Below, in pieces: positions 1 through 10,093 of a stretch of 64,000 bases of DNA. The DNA lies in assembly GCF_014196765.1 (NCBI RefSeq), contig NZ_JACIEE010000004.1:108435-172434 (forward strand), in the 5' to 3' direction. Under the pieces are notes generated by a model. It was not told the DNA's origin. It saw only the letters and a list, made by a program, of their open reading frames with translations, and did no database searches. The position numbers and the translations under genes are program-made. Origin of the DNA: Mycoplana azooxidifex (lineage in GTDB: Bacteria; Pseudomonadota; Alphaproteobacteria; Rhizobiales; Rhizobiaceae). Position 1 is the first letter of the stretch; each line of letters opens with the position of its first letter.

Positions 1-729
1 CTCCGGCGCGACATTGTAGAACGCGCTCATCACCAGCCGCGCCACGTGCGGGTTCTGGCTGGTGGTGTAGCAGGTGTAGTGGTCCTCCGCGCCGTCATAG
101 ATGCCGAGGGCCGCACGCGGCTCCATCGGGTTTGGCGACAGCCGGTTGTTGACAATCGTCATCTCGGTGACGTGGGCGGCCGCAGCGATCGCCGCGTCGG
201 TCTCGGCCACGTCGGTTCCGATGGCCCAGTCGTAGATAAGATTGCCGCCGGCCTCGGGATGGATCTGCGGCTGGCCGCCCGTGAGCGCCGTCGCCGCCTC
301 GGTCACCGCCGGCAGTTCCTCGTAGTCGACCACGACGGCCTCGGCCGCGTCGCGTGCCTCATCGATACTGTCGGCAACCACGACTGCCACGGCATCGCCG
401 ACATAGCGCACGGTCTCGTGCGCGAGCGGCCGCCAGGCGCCCATCTTCATCGGGCTGCCGTCCTTGGAATGGATCATCCAGCCGCAGATCAGGTTGCCGA
501 TCCCGTCGTCGAGCATCTGCTGGCCGTTCAGCACGCCGATGACGCCCGGCATTCCCTCCGCCGTCGAACCGTCGACGCTCTTGATCTTCGCATGCGCATG
601 CGGCGAGCGCACGAACGCCGCATACTTCATGCCCGGAACGACCATGTCGTCGGTATACCGGCCCTTGCCGGTCAGAAACCGCTTGTCTTCCTTGCGCTCC
701 ACGCGTGCGCCAATGCCTTCAACGCCCAT
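1..729 (-). CDS. Xanthine dehydrogenase/CO dehydrogenase-family molybdopterin-binding large subunit (5' part; gene runs off the window)
   Basis: The minus strand encodes 243 codons with no stop before base 1, so only the N-terminal third is present. It begins MGVEGIGARVERKEDKRFLTG, followed by GRYTDDMVVPGMKYAAFVRS and SPHAHAKI, the characteristic opening of CoxL/XdhB-type subunits (N-terminal aldehyde oxidase/xanthine dehydrogenase a/b hammerhead domain). The rest of the protein would carry the molybdenum-cytosine dinucleotide cofactor. The start ATG (727-729) has GGGAGGAGATGAC just upstream. The iron-sulfur small subunit precedes it on the same strand, so the pair is probably one operon with an FAD subunit outside the window. 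The catalytic loop that would separate form I CO dehydrogenase from other hydroxylases lies outside, so the substrate cannot be assigned. Confidence 0.9.
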   Translation of the reverse strand, partial: MGVEGIGARVERKEDKRFLTGKGRYTDDMVVPGMKYAAFVRSPHAHAKIKSVDGSTAEGMPGVIGVLNGQQMLDDGIGNLICGWMIHSKDGSPMKMGAWRPLAHETVRYVGDAVAVVVADSIDEARDAAEAVVVDYEELPAVTEAATALTGGQPQIHPEAGGNLIYDWAIGTDVAETDAAIAAAAHVTEMTIVNNRLSPNPMEPRAALGIYDGAEDHYTCYTTSQNPHVARLVMSAFYNVAPE

Positions 730-853
730 CAGTCATCTCCTCCCGAGAGAATAGCGAACGGCCAATAGCGAACAGGATCAAGCAGGCAGTACGGTGCGCA
801 GAATGCGCATTTCCAACCATTCGCTGCTCGCAATTCGCAATTCGCCCCCTGAA
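730..853. repeat. Spacer of short tandem repeats between the two hydroxylase genes
   Basis: This 124-base spacer holds two copies of AATAGCGAAC with a 14-base period (750-759 and 764-773). It also holds a 7-base tandem repeat CAATTCG (831-844) preceded by ATTCGCTGCTCG. The two groups are roughly complementary (AGCGAA against TTCGC), so the transcript could pair imperfectly with itself. Such TTCGC-rich spacers occur between genes in rhizobia. I see no gene in it. Confidence 0.45.
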
Positions 854-1342
<489 letters not shown>

Positions 1343-1771
1343 GCGCTTCCTCCCTCGTGACATGGCACGCGTGAGGCACTCCGGATCCGAAAGCGGCTTT
1401 TGCGGCGAGTTCGAGTACCCGAAACACCTGCAGATTTCCTCCTGCTGCGAGCCGAACCTCCGAACGGCCTTGACATGCGACGACCCTCGGCATCACAGCC
1501 AGGCAGCGAACGCATCATTCGACGTTTTCAATTTGTGATCAACCGCTTCTTTTCCCCTTCAGCGAAATCTGTCGCAAAATTGAATCACGACGGAACACCG
1601 GCGAGCTTTATTCACGAGCCAAAAAAATACTTTAAACCCATAGACTTCCCCATTTTCCGCCTTATTGTTCGCAATTGTGACATTGCCTACGGGACAAACC
1701 GGCGGGGCTGGTTTCAAAAGACGTGCGACAGCGGCGGCATGCGTGTCCCGCTCAACCCTGGAGAGATATTG
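1343..1771. other. Intergenic stretch without a recognised gene
   Basis: About 430 bases, noticeably more A+T rich than the neighbours around 1550-1690 (a run of seven A at 1621). It separates the minus-strand hydroxylase operon from the plus-strand lipoprotein gene and must hold promoters for both. An inverted repeat GCAAT-N6-ATTGC lies at 1671-1686, about 100 bases before the lipoprotein start. A plus-strand reading frame runs through the region into the lipoprotein gene, but its codons look random and it has no ribosome site. Confidence 0.5.
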
Positions 1772-2023
1772 ATGAAGAAAGCCATTGCGCTCGTGCTGGT
1801 CGGCCTTGCGGTCGCCAGTTGCACGCAGACGGAGAAAGGTGCCGGCATCGGCGCGGCGACCGGTGCGATCATCGGCGGCGCGGTTACCGGCAACGTCCGC
1901 GGCGCGGCCGTCGGCGCAGCCATCGGCGGCGTCAGCGGTGCCCTGATCGGCCACGTCGCCGATCAGCCGGGCCAGTGCTACTACCGCGATCGCTACGGCC
2001 GCCGCTACATCGACGCTTGCTGA
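1772..2023 (+). CDS. Small glycine-zipper lipoprotein
   Basis: An 83-residue exported protein. The start follows GGAGAG at 1760-1765. The N-terminus is a lipoprotein signal: Met-Lys-Lys, a hydrophobic stretch, then VASC with the Cys at residue 17 as the expected lipidation site. The middle is a glycine zipper rich in GAxxGAxxG and AAVGAAIGG repeats, resembling the YMGG/17-kDa-antigen family of outer-membrane lipoproteins. The C-terminus (CYYRDRYGRRYIDAC) has two cysteines that could form a disulfide. Such proteins are usually envelope components of unknown exact role. It is monocistronic, with its own terminator at 2056. Confidence 0.85.
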   Translation: MKKAIALVLVGLAVASCTQTEKGAGIGAATGAIIGGAVTGNVRGAAVGAAIGGVSGALIGHVADQPGQCYYRDRYGRRYIDAC

Positions 2024-2055
2024 TCCGAAACGGAACACGGCAACGCACCTTGAGC

Positions 2056-2083
2056 AAGACCCCGGCCTCGTCCGGGGTCTTTT
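2056..2083 (+). terminator. Rho-independent terminator after the lipoprotein gene
   Basis: A perfect 10-bp stem, AAGACCCCGG (2056-2065) with CCGGGGTCTT (2072-2081), a six-base loop and a short T run, 32 bases after the stop codon. Confidence 0.85.
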
Positions 2084-2305
2084 GCATGGATGCAACGGTC
2101 GCGACCGAAATCCGCAAGACGCTTCAATTTTTCCCGCTCCCGGGCTAGAACCGTCGTTAATCTTAGGGAAATGCTAACGGGCTAGAGTCAATTCGAGCCT
2201 GGGTGGCCTGTCAGACCGTCGATCGGACTGCAAGTGCCGCACAATCCGGGGAAAGGACGCCGTGAGGCGGACAGGCTCCGGAAAGGGAAGAGGCAGCAAC
2301 AGCGG

Positions 2306-4228
2306 ATGCGGCAGCGTATCGACCGGCCGAGATTGGGTATTGCGTTCTTGCGGGCTGGAACAAGTCTTGCGCTTGCGTCAACGCTTGCAATCCTGCCGCT
2401 CGCCGTCGAGCCGGCATTCGCCTTCAAGCTCTTCGGCATGCGCTTCTTCGAGAGCGACGAGGAAGAGCCGGAAGTCATCGACCCGATCAACTATACCCTC
2501 ACCTTCGACGCCGGCACGGACGATGACGAACTGAAGGACGTGATCGAGGCGGCAGCCCTGCTCAAGCAGGACGAAGGCGAACCCGTCTCCGGCGACCTCG
2601 GCCTCCTGATCAAGGCGCGCGACGACCGCGACCGCATTCTCGCCGCGCTCTATGAGAAGGCCCGCTACGGCGGCGTGGTGGACATCCGCATCGGCGGAAC
2701 GCCGATCGATTCTCTTCCGCCCGACCCCGCGTTCCCGTCCGGTGCGGTGCCCGTCAACGTGACCGTACATCCCGGCCCCGCCTTCACATTCGATTCCGTG
2801 ACTATGAAAGGCGACGCCGCCGGCCGCACGCCGGCCGACTATGGCCTCGTCCGCGGCGCCCGCGCCGATTCGACCGTCATCATCGCCGCCGGCGAGCGGG
2901 TGGTGGCGAACCTGAAGGCCGAGAGCCGTCCCCTGGCCAGGCTGACGGACCGGCAGGCGATCGCCGACCACAAGACGAATACGGTCGACGTCATCATTGC
3001 CGCCGAAGGCGGGCCGGTCGCCGATGTCGGCGCGGTCGGCGTCACCGGGACGAAGGACGTGGATGCCGGCTTCGTCAAATACTATTCGCGGATCAACGCC
3101 GGCCAGCCCTACTCGCCCGAGCGCCTGTCCAAGGCGGCCGACCGGCTGCGGCAGCTCGGCGTCTTCTCCAGCGTGACGATCAAGGAGGCCGAAAAGCTGG
3201 CGCCCGACGGGTCGCTGCCGATGACGATCGAGGTCTCCGAAGGCAAGATGCGTTATTTCGGCGCGGGCGCGCAGTTCTCCACGCTCGACGGCTTCGGCCT
3301 CCAGGGCTACTGGGGCCATCGCAATCTGTTCGGCAGGGCCGAATCGCTGCGCATCGAGGGTTCCATCAACGGGATCGGCGAAGGCAACGGCATCGACGAC
3401 ATCGGCTATTCGCTCGGCCTGCTCTTCGCCAAGCCAGGCGCCTTCGGCCCCGCGTCCACCTTCACGGCCAGCATCAAGGCGGCGATCGACGATACCGACG
3501 CCTACTACGCCACGACCGGGACGCTCGCCGTCGGGGCGACGTTCGAACTCAGCGACTACGACACGGTGTCGGGCAGTGCCGAGGTTGCCGCCATGCAGGT
3601 GGACGATCCCTTCGGCGACAACTTCTACCTGACGACGGCCATTCCGCTCGAATATGTCCGCGACACGCGCGACAACAAGCTCAACCCGACCACCGGCTAC
3701 CGGGCGATGATCAATGCCAAGCCGACCTACGAATTCGAGCGCAGCACCTTCTTCTCGAGCTTCGAGACATCCGGCTCGATCTACCGGTCGCTCGGAGCGG
3801 AGGATCGCGTGATTCTCGCCGGCAGGCTCGGCGCAGGCACGATCATAGGCGCACCGACGCTCTCCGATATCCCGGCGCCACGCCGCTTCTATCTCGGCGG
3901 CGGTGGCACGGTCCGCGGCTACGGCTACCAGGACATCTCCCCGCGCAACGACGACAACGAACTGCTCGGCGGCCGCTCCTATGTCGTCGCCTCGGCCGAG
4001 GTCCGCGTCAACGTGACGGAGACGATCGGCGTCGTCCCCTTCATCGACGTCGGTACGGTCTCGCGCGACGAACTGCCGGATTTCAGTGACATCCGCGCCG
4101 GCGCCGGCATCGGCCTGCGCTATGGCACGCCGTTCGGGCCGATCCGCCTGGATGTTGCCGTGCCGTTGAACCCCTACGAGGGTGGCGATTCGTTCGGCAT
4201 CTATGCCGGCATCGGCCAGGCCTTCTGA
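2306..4228 (+). CDS. tamA: TamA-like outer-membrane protein (BamA/Omp85 family)
   Basis: A 640-residue Omp85-family protein, the outer-membrane half of the translocation and assembly module that works with TamB to insert or deliver envelope proteins and lipids. A signal peptide ends around VEPAFA (residue 39). Next come three POTRA-like segments (roughly residues 60-330; typical GGPVADVGAVGVTGT and VEVSEGKMRYFGAGA turns), then a 16-strand barrel. The barrel shows the L6 motif as GGGGTVRGYGYQ and ends LNPYEGGDSFGIYAGIGQAF, with the aromatic terminal residue that BamA recognises. An in-frame GTG at 2234 would add 24 basic residues before the signal peptide; I prefer ATG 2306 (GGGAAGAGG about 12 bases upstream). 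tamB follows after 72 bases, almost certainly in one operon. Confidence 0.9.
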   Translation: MRQRIDRPRLGIAFLRAGTSLALASTLAILPLAVEPAFAFKLFGMRFFESDEEEPEVIDPINYTLTFDAGTDDDELKDVIEAAALLKQDEGEPVSGDLGLLIKARDDRDRILAALYEKARYGGVVDIRIGGTPIDSLPPDPAFPSGAVPVNVTVHPGPAFTFDSVTMKGDAAGRTPADYGLVRGARADSTVIIAAGERVVANLKAESRPLARLTDRQAIADHKTNTVDVIIAAEGGPVADVGAVGVTGTKDVDAGFVKYYSRINAGQPYSPERLSKAADRLRQLGVFSSVTIKEAEKLAPDGSLPMTIEVSEGKMRYFGAGAQFSTLDGFGLQGYWGHRNLFGRAESLRIEGSINGIGEGNGIDDIGYSLGLLFAKPGAFGPASTFTASIKAAIDDTDAYYATTGTLAVGATFELSDYDTVSGSAEVAAMQVDDPFGDNFYLTTAIPLEYVRDTRDNKLNPTTGYRAMINAKPTYEFERSTFFSSFETSGSIYRSLGAEDRVILAGRLGAGTIIGAPTLSDIPAPRRFYLGGGGTVRGYGYQDISPRNDDNELLGGRSYVVASAEVRVNVTETIGVVPFIDVGTVSRDELPDFSDIRAGAGIGLRYGTPFGPIRLDVAVPLNPYEGGDSFGIYAGIGQAF

Positions 4229-4300
4229 GCAGCCAGGTTCCGGCGCGCATTGGAACGCGACGGATTCCCCTGGCTATCGTTTTGCTTTAGGACGTGAATC

Positions 4301-7300
4301 ATGAGCCGGTTCGTCAAAATCCTGCTGCAGGGGCTTCGTTATCTGGGCTACGTCGTCGCCCTGCTCCTCGTCGTCATCCTCGCAGCGATCGGCTTCGTCG
4401 GCTTCACCGATCCGGGCGCGCGGCTCGCAGCCGCCTTCGTCGAGGACGCGACCGCACAGTCGGACACCCGCGTTTCGATTTCCGATCCCTCCGGCCTCCT
4501 CACCGGCAGCCTGCGCGCCGGCGCCGTGACGCTGAGCGACCGCGAGGGCGTCTATGCGGAGATCCGCAACCTCGCCGTCGATTGGTCGCCGCTCGATCTC
4601 TTCGCCCTGCAGTTCAACGCCGATCGCGTCGCAGCCGAGGCGGTCACCGTCTTGCGCCGCCCGGTTCCGGGTTCCGGAGAGCAGCCCGCCTCCGAAGGCT
4701 CCTTCTCGCTGCCGGTCACGGTCTGGGTCGAAAAGCTCGACATTCCCGACATCCACCTCGCCGAAGCGGTCGCCGGCCAGGAGCAACGGCTGCGCCTTGC
4801 CGGCAGCGGCGGCTTCGATCGGCAGGGCGTGGCATTGAACGTAGCGGTGACCGAAAAGGACCGGCGCGGCGCCTCTGCGGTGGCCGACCTCGTCTTCAAC
4901 CCGACCGCGAACGAACTGCGGCTGAAGGCCGACATCACCGAGCCGCCGGGCGGCATGCTCGCCCGCGCGCTCGGCATTCCCGGAGAGCCGGCCGTCGCGC
5001 TGAACCTCACCGGCGACGGGCCGCTGTCGCAATGGGCAGGCCGGCTGACCGCAGCCCTCGACGGCAACCAGGTTCTGGCGCTCGACGCCCGCCATGACCT
5101 TTCGACCCAAGGGTTGCACACCGTCGCGCTGAAAGGCGGCGGCACCTTCGAGGACCTGCTGCCGCAGCATCTGCGTCCGCTCTTTTCCGGCACCACGGCA
5201 ATCGACGTGACGGCGGCGACCAACGGCTCCAGCCTTCTCAGGATCGAGCGCGGGCAGGTCTCGACCGGCACGATGACGATGACGGCGTCCGGCGCCCTGC
5301 AGACGACCGGCGAGAACGACCTCTCGATCCTGCTCGAAGCAACGGACGGCAATCCGCCGATCCCGATCAGGTGGCCGCTGGCGTCAGGCGAGCTCGCACT
5401 CGATCTGCACGGCCTGCAGGTTGTCGCTTCCGGCCCCGCCGAAGGAACGCGGCTCAACGTCAACGTCAACGCCGCCGCCGTCGGCCTGCCGCAGGGGCGG
5501 TTCGAAAATGTTCTGCTGACGGCAAGCAGTGCCGATTTCAACGTCTCGACGCGCGCCGGGCACGCGACCGTGACGCTGACCGCCGAGCGCTCGAAGATGA
5601 CGGACCCGAACATCGACCGTCTCGTCGGCACGCCGATGAAGGTCACGGCGGCGCTGGCCGTTGCTCCCGACCAGTTGACCTTCGAGCCCGCCACCATCGA
5701 GAGCACCAGCATCGGCGGCGAGATCACCGGCAGCTACCGGTTTGCCGCCGGCGCCGGCAACGCCGCGTTCAAGCTGTTCGCACTGCCTTCGGTGCTGCCC
5801 GAGGCGATGGCGGCAAAGGTGGAGGGCACCATCGGGCTCGACGGCCAGGCTGCGATCGGCCCCGGCGGCGCCGTTTCGCTGTCGCAGCTCCAGCTGCGCT
5901 CGAATATCACCGAGGCGTCAGGCAACGTCGATCTGTCGGACGGCGAAGTGCAGGCAAAGCTTGCGGGCCGCCTGATCAATGCCGGCGCCTTCATCGCCGG
6001 CGGCAGCGGCGAGATCGCCTTCGACGCGACCGCCAGCGGCCCGCTCGACGCGGCCAATGTCCAGGCAAAGGTCACCTCGCCACAGCTCGCCCTATCGGGG
6101 CGCACGCTCGACGATCTTTCGATCGATCTGACCGGCCGCGCCTCCGCCACCGCCCCTGCGGGCGAGTTTGCGCTTGCCGCCTCGATGAACGGCCAGCCGA
6201 TCGAGCTGCGCTCCAACGTCACCTCCTCGGGTGGCGCAATCTCGGTGCCGACGATCGAGGGGACCGTCGGCAACAACAAGCTGCAGGGCGCGCTCACGCT
6301 CGGCGAGAACTTCATGCCGGACGGCACGATCCGCTTCGAGTTCCCCGAACTCGCCACACTTGCCGCACTGGCCGGCCAGAGCGCCACCGGCGACCTCGCC
6401 GGCACGCTGACCTTCACCAACACCGACGGCAAGGGCTCGCTGCTCGTCGCAGCCCAGGGCAGCGAGATCCGCCGCGACGCCACGGCCATCCTCGGTCCTG
6501 CGCTGGAAGCGACGATCGAGGACCTCTCGGCCATCGCCGTCACTGGCACGCTGCGCGCCAACGTCGCCCGGGTCGGCGAGAACGACCTCGAGGCGCCGGT
6601 CGTCAATTTCAACCATTCCGGCAGCCTTACCGGCTTCGACGTCTCCGGCCGCTACGAGAACGCGCCGCTTGTCGTGGAGGGCGACATTGCCCGGCACAAT
6701 GCGACGACCGTGGTCGCGCTCAAGGCGCTGGACGCCGTGGTCGCCGGCTTCCCGCTGCGGCTGCAGGAAGCGACCTCGATCTCCATCCTCGACGGAAACA
6801 TTGCCTTCAACAACCTGTCGATCGGCGCCGGCGATGGCGTGATCACGATTTCCGGCGCCGCCAATCCGGCCGGCCGCAGCAGCCTCGCCCTCACGCTGGC
6901 GACGACGAACGGCCCGGCGGAATATCGCATTCCGCTCAAGGACGGCGGCACGGCCACCGCCCGCATCCAGGCAGCGCAACTGACGCTCTCCGGCGAACTG
7001 AGCGCTGCCGCACTCGCGCTGACGACAACCGTCGCCTCCCTCGAGACGCCGCAGGGATCGGTGACGAATGCCGACATCACCGTCAACAGCGCGGCCTTCG
7101 ATCTCATCGGCCGCCGCGGCAACCTCAAGGCCGGAATTTCGGCCGCCGCCATGGATCTTGGAAACGCCGACGTCAACCGCCTGCTGCAGGCGCCGCTGAA
7201 CGTCGCCGCAGATCTCGCCGTCACGCCCGAGCGCATCAGCTTCAGCGATGTCACGCTCACCGGAACCGGCCTGGACGCCCGCGCCGACGGGCATTTCGTC

Positions 7301-10051
7301 ACCGCGGACGCGTCCGCCGCAATGAAGGTCGAGGCGACGGTGGCACCGGCCACGCTTCCCGCCGCCGCGGCCGGTCGCTTCGACACCCCCCTCCACCTGA
7401 CGGCCGACGTCGTCCGCGGCGGCGATGGCGTCCTCAACGTCCAGTCCTTCGATGTAGCCTCGGGAACGGTCAACGCGGAGGGCACCGCCCGCCTCTCCGG
7501 CGAAACCCTCGAGGCCAGCCTTTCCGGCACGCTGCCCGACCTCGGAAAGCTCCTGGCCGATGCCCGTGGGCGGGCAACCTTCACCGCGTCCGCCACCGGT
7601 CCCGTCAATGCGCTCGGCGTCAAGGCCGAGCTCCAGTCGAGCGGCGCCGAGCTCACCGGCCGGACGCTCAGCGATCTCGTCGTCACCGTCGACGGCACCG
7701 CCGATCGCACGGCACCCTCCGGCAACCTGACGGCGACGGGCGCCATCGGCGGGCAGGCGATCAACGTCAAGACCAGCGTCGCCTCACAGGATGGACGAAT
7801 CTCGATTCCCGCCATCGACGCCCGTATCGGCGAAAATGTGCTGACCGGCGCGCTGACGCTGGACGACGGCTTCCTTCCCGACGGCAACGTCGAATTTACC
7901 CTGCCCGATATCGGCCTGCTCGCGGCCATGGCGGGCCAGCAGGCAAACGGCGACCTCAAGGGCTCGGCGACCATCGACACTGAGAACGGCAAGACCGCGA
8001 TCAGCCTGCAGGCCACCGGTTCCGGCATCACCCGCGACCAGTTGCGGATCGTCCGGCCGAACATCGACCTGAGGACCGCCGACCTGCGCTCGCTCGCGAT
8101 CACCGGAAGCGTCCGGGCGGACGCCTTCGCCTCGGGCGCCAACCGCATCGATGCGCTGGCGCTGAACTTCAACCAGCAGGGAACGCGGACGCTCTTCGAC
8201 CTCGGCGCCCGCTTCGACGGCGCGCCGCTTGCCGTCAAGGGTTCGGTGGAACAGCAGCAGGGCGGCATGGCGATCGCGCTCGACACGTTGCAGGGCACAC
8301 CGCGCGGCGTAGCGCTCCGCCTCTCCCACCCCGCACGGCTGACGCTGCGCGACGGCACCGTCACCATGAACGACTTCACCATCCAGACCGGAAACGGCAA
8401 CATCGCCGTCAGCGGCACGGCGGGAGAGAACCTCGGCCTCGCCATCCGCGTCAACGCGGTGCCGGCGAGCCTTGCCAACGTCTTCTCCGCGGGCCTCGGC
8501 GCGGAGGGCGCGATCAGCGGCACCGTCAACGTCCGCGGCACGGCGGCGGCACCGCAGGTGGCCTACAACCTCACCTGGAACAACGCGGCCACCAGCCACA
8601 CCCGCGCAGCCGGCGTCGGCGCGCTGACGATCGCAGCCGACGGCCAGTTCGCCGACAACACCGTGCGGGTGCAGACGCGCCTCTCCGGCCCGAGCGGCCT
8701 CGCCTTCCGCGGCGGTGGCACCGCCGGCGTCGCCGGCAACATGCAGCTGGACCTCAGCTTCAACGGCACGCTTCCCTTTGCCCTCGTGCAAAGCCAGCTC
8801 GCACAGCAGGGCTTCACCCTCACCGGCAACGCCAATGTCGACCTCAAGGTGACCGGCGCGGCCAGAAGCCCCGCGATCACCGGCACGATCGCCACGTCCG
8901 GCAGCCGGCTCGTCGATGTCCGCCGCAACGTGTCCGTCGAGAACCTGACCGCGCGCATCGCGCTGGACGGTCGCCAGGCCGTCATCCAGCAGCTTAGCGG
9001 CAATGTGGCGACGGGCGGCCGCATCACGGCGACGGGCTCGATTGGCATCGTCCCCGGCTCGAACTTTCCCGCCGACATCGCCATTCGTCTCGACGACGTG
9101 ACCTATGTCGACGGCCGGCTGGTCACCGCGAACTTAAACGGTAACGTCACGATCAGGGGCCCACTCCTCGCGGGACCCGTCATCGGCGGCCGGATCGACA
9201 TCAGCAACGCCAACATCACCATCCCGCAGAAGCTGCCGGCCTCGCTCGCCGAGATCGACATCGAGCACCGCAACGCACCCGCCGACGTCAAGGCCATGGC
9301 GGCGGCATTGCGCGCCGACCAGGGCGGCGGCGGCGACGGCGCCAATGCCCGCGGCATCGGCCTCGACCTTGCGATCCATGCGCCGAGCCGCATCTTCGTG
9401 CGCGGCCGCGGCATCAATGCCGAACTCGGCGGCAGCCTGACGCTCCGCGGCACGTCGCTTGCGCCGGCCGTCTCCGGCGGCTTCGACCTCAGGCGCGGGC
9501 GCATCGAGATCCTCGCCAAGCGGATCGATTTCACCAGCGGCCACATCGGCTTCACCGGCGGGCTCATCCCCACCATCAATTTCGTCGCCACCTCGAGCGC
9601 CAACTCGACGACGATCAACATCAACATCGTCGGGCCGGCCAACAATCCCGCCGTGACCTTCACCTCCTCGCCCGCCCTGCCGCAGGACGAGATCTTGGCG
9701 CGCCTGATCTTCGGCCGATCCATGAACAACCTGTCCGCCTTCCAGATCGCCCAGCTTGCGGCGGCCGTGGCCGATCTCGCCGGCGGCAGCGGTGGATCGC
9801 TCCTCAACAGCCTGCGCAGCAAGCTCGGGATCGACGACCTCGACATCACCACCGATTCAAAAGGCCGCGCGCAGGTCTCGGCCGGCAAGTACCTCAACGA
9901 CCGGACATATCTGGAACTGAAGCAGGATCCGGAAAGCGGCGGCGGCAAGGCGGCGATCAATCTCGACATCGGCCGGGGCGTCAAGCTGCGCGGCGAGGCC
10001 GGCAGCAACGGCGCCGGCGCAGCAGGTATCTTCTACGAGAAGGAATACTGA
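4301..10051 (+). CDS. tamB: TamB-like translocation and assembly module inner-membrane protein (DUF490)
   Basis: A 1916-residue AsmA-like giant. It is anchored by one N-terminal membrane helix (about residues 12-35) and spans the periplasm as a long beta-taco groove, and is thought to carry lipids or proteins to the outer membrane with TamA. The C-terminal DUF490 domain is recognisable: NITIPQKLPASL, LRRGRIEILAKRIDFTSG, FTSSPALPQDEILARLIFGR, then LSAFQIAQLAAAVADL and a final strand ending FYEKEY. E. coli TamB is about 1260 residues. The extra length comes from an internal tandem duplication: residues about 311-832 and 833-1352 align through their whole length with a period near 520. Repeat landmarks are LTGRTL or LSGRTL followed by DL, then GALTL, a Phe-Pro-Asp-Gly stretch, LAALAGQSATGDL/LAAMAGQQANGDL, and ISG or VSG at the end. 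The start is fixed by the membrane anchor and position after tamA. Confidence 0.93.
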   Translation: MSRFVKILLQGLRYLGYVVALLLVVILAAIGFVGFTDPGARLAAAFVEDATAQSDTRVSISDPSGLLTGSLRAGAVTLSDREGVYAEIRNLAVDWSPLDLFALQFNADRVAAEAVTVLRRPVPGSGEQPASEGSFSLPVTVWVEKLDIPDIHLAEAVAGQEQRLRLAGSGGFDRQGVALNVAVTEKDRRGASAVADLVFNPTANELRLKADITEPPGGMLARALGIPGEPAVALNLTGDGPLSQWAGRLTAALDGNQVLALDARHDLSTQGLHTVALKGGGTFEDLLPQHLRPLFSGTTAIDVTAATNGSSLLRIERGQVSTGTMTMTASGALQTTGENDLSILLEATDGNPPIPIRWPLASGELALDLHGLQVVASGPAEGTRLNVNVNAAAVGLPQGRFENVLLTASSADFNVSTRAGHATVTLTAERSKMTDPNIDRLVGTPMKVTAALAVAPDQLTFEPATIESTSIGGEITGSYRFAAGAGNAAFKLFALPSVLPEAMAAKVEGTIGLDGQAAIGPGGAVSLSQLQLRSNITEASGNVDLSDGEVQAKLAGRLINAGAFIAGGSGEIAFDATASGPLDAANVQAKVTSPQLALSGRTLDDLSIDLTGRASATAPAGEFALAASMNGQPIELRSNVTSSGGAISVPTIEGTVGNNKLQGALTLGENFMPDGTIRFEFPELATLAALAGQSATGDLAGTLTFTNTDGKGSLLVAAQGSEIRRDATAILGPALEATIEDLSAIAVTGTLRANVARVGENDLEAPVVNFNHSGSLTGFDVSGRYENAPLVVEGDIARHNATTVVALKALDAVVAGFPLRLQEATSISILDGNIAFNNLSIGAGDGVITISGAANPAGRSSLALTLATTNGPAEYRIPLKDGGTATARIQAAQLTLSGELSAAALALTTTVASLETPQGSVTNADITVNSAAFDLIGRRGNLKAGISAAAMDLGNADVNRLLQAPLNVAADLAVTPERISFSDVTLTGTGLDARADGHFVTADASAAMKVEATVAPATLPAAAAGRFDTPLHLTADVVRGGDGVLNVQSFDVASGTVNAEGTARLSGETLEASLSGTLPDLGKLLADARGRATFTASATGPVNALGVKAELQSSGAELTGRTLSDLVVTVDGTADRTAPSGNLTATGAIGGQAINVKTSVASQDGRISIPAIDARIGENVLTGALTLDDGFLPDGNVEFTLPDIGLLAAMAGQQANGDLKGSATIDTENGKTAISLQATGSGITRDQLRIVRPNIDLRTADLRSLAITGSVRADAFASGANRIDALALNFNQQGTRTLFDLGARFDGAPLAVKGSVEQQQGGMAIALDTLQGTPRGVALRLSHPARLTLRDGTVTMNDFTIQTGNGNIAVSGTAGENLGLAIRVNAVPASLANVFSAGLGAEGAISGTVNVRGTAAAPQVAYNLTWNNAATSHTRAAGVGALTIAADGQFADNTVRVQTRLSGPSGLAFRGGGTAGVAGNMQLDLSFNGTLPFALVQSQLAQQGFTLTGNANVDLKVTGAARSPAITGTIATSGSRLVDVRRNVSVENLTARIALDGRQAVIQQLSGNVATGGRITATGSIGIVPGSNFPADIAIRLDDVTYVDGRLVTANLNGNVTIRGPLLAGPVIGGRIDISNANITIPQKLPASLAEIDIEHRNAPADVKAMAAALRADQGGGGDGANARGIGLDLAIHAPSRIFVRGRGINAELGGSLTLRGTSLAPAVSGGFDLRRGRIEILAKRIDFTSGHIGFTGGLIPTINFVATSSANSTTININIVGPANNPAVTFTSSPALPQDEILARLIFGRSMNNLSAFQIAQLAAAVADLAGGSGGSLLNSLRSKLGIDDLDITTDSKGRAQVSAGKYLNDRTYLELKQDPESGGGKAAINLDIGRGVKLRGEAGSNGAGAAGIFYEKEY

Positions 10052-10093
10052 GCCGGGAGGCCGGAGCCCGCAGAGGCTGGCCGCGCGCTGCCC

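Noticed and set aside
46-768. A 240-codon plus-strand frame at the window start
   Set aside because: The minus strand encodes the recognisable N-terminus of a molybdenum hydroxylase large subunit over the same bases.
5371-7983. An 870-codon plus-strand frame inside tamB
   Set aside because: It is the +1 shadow of tamB, very Arg-rich, with no ribosome site or domain.
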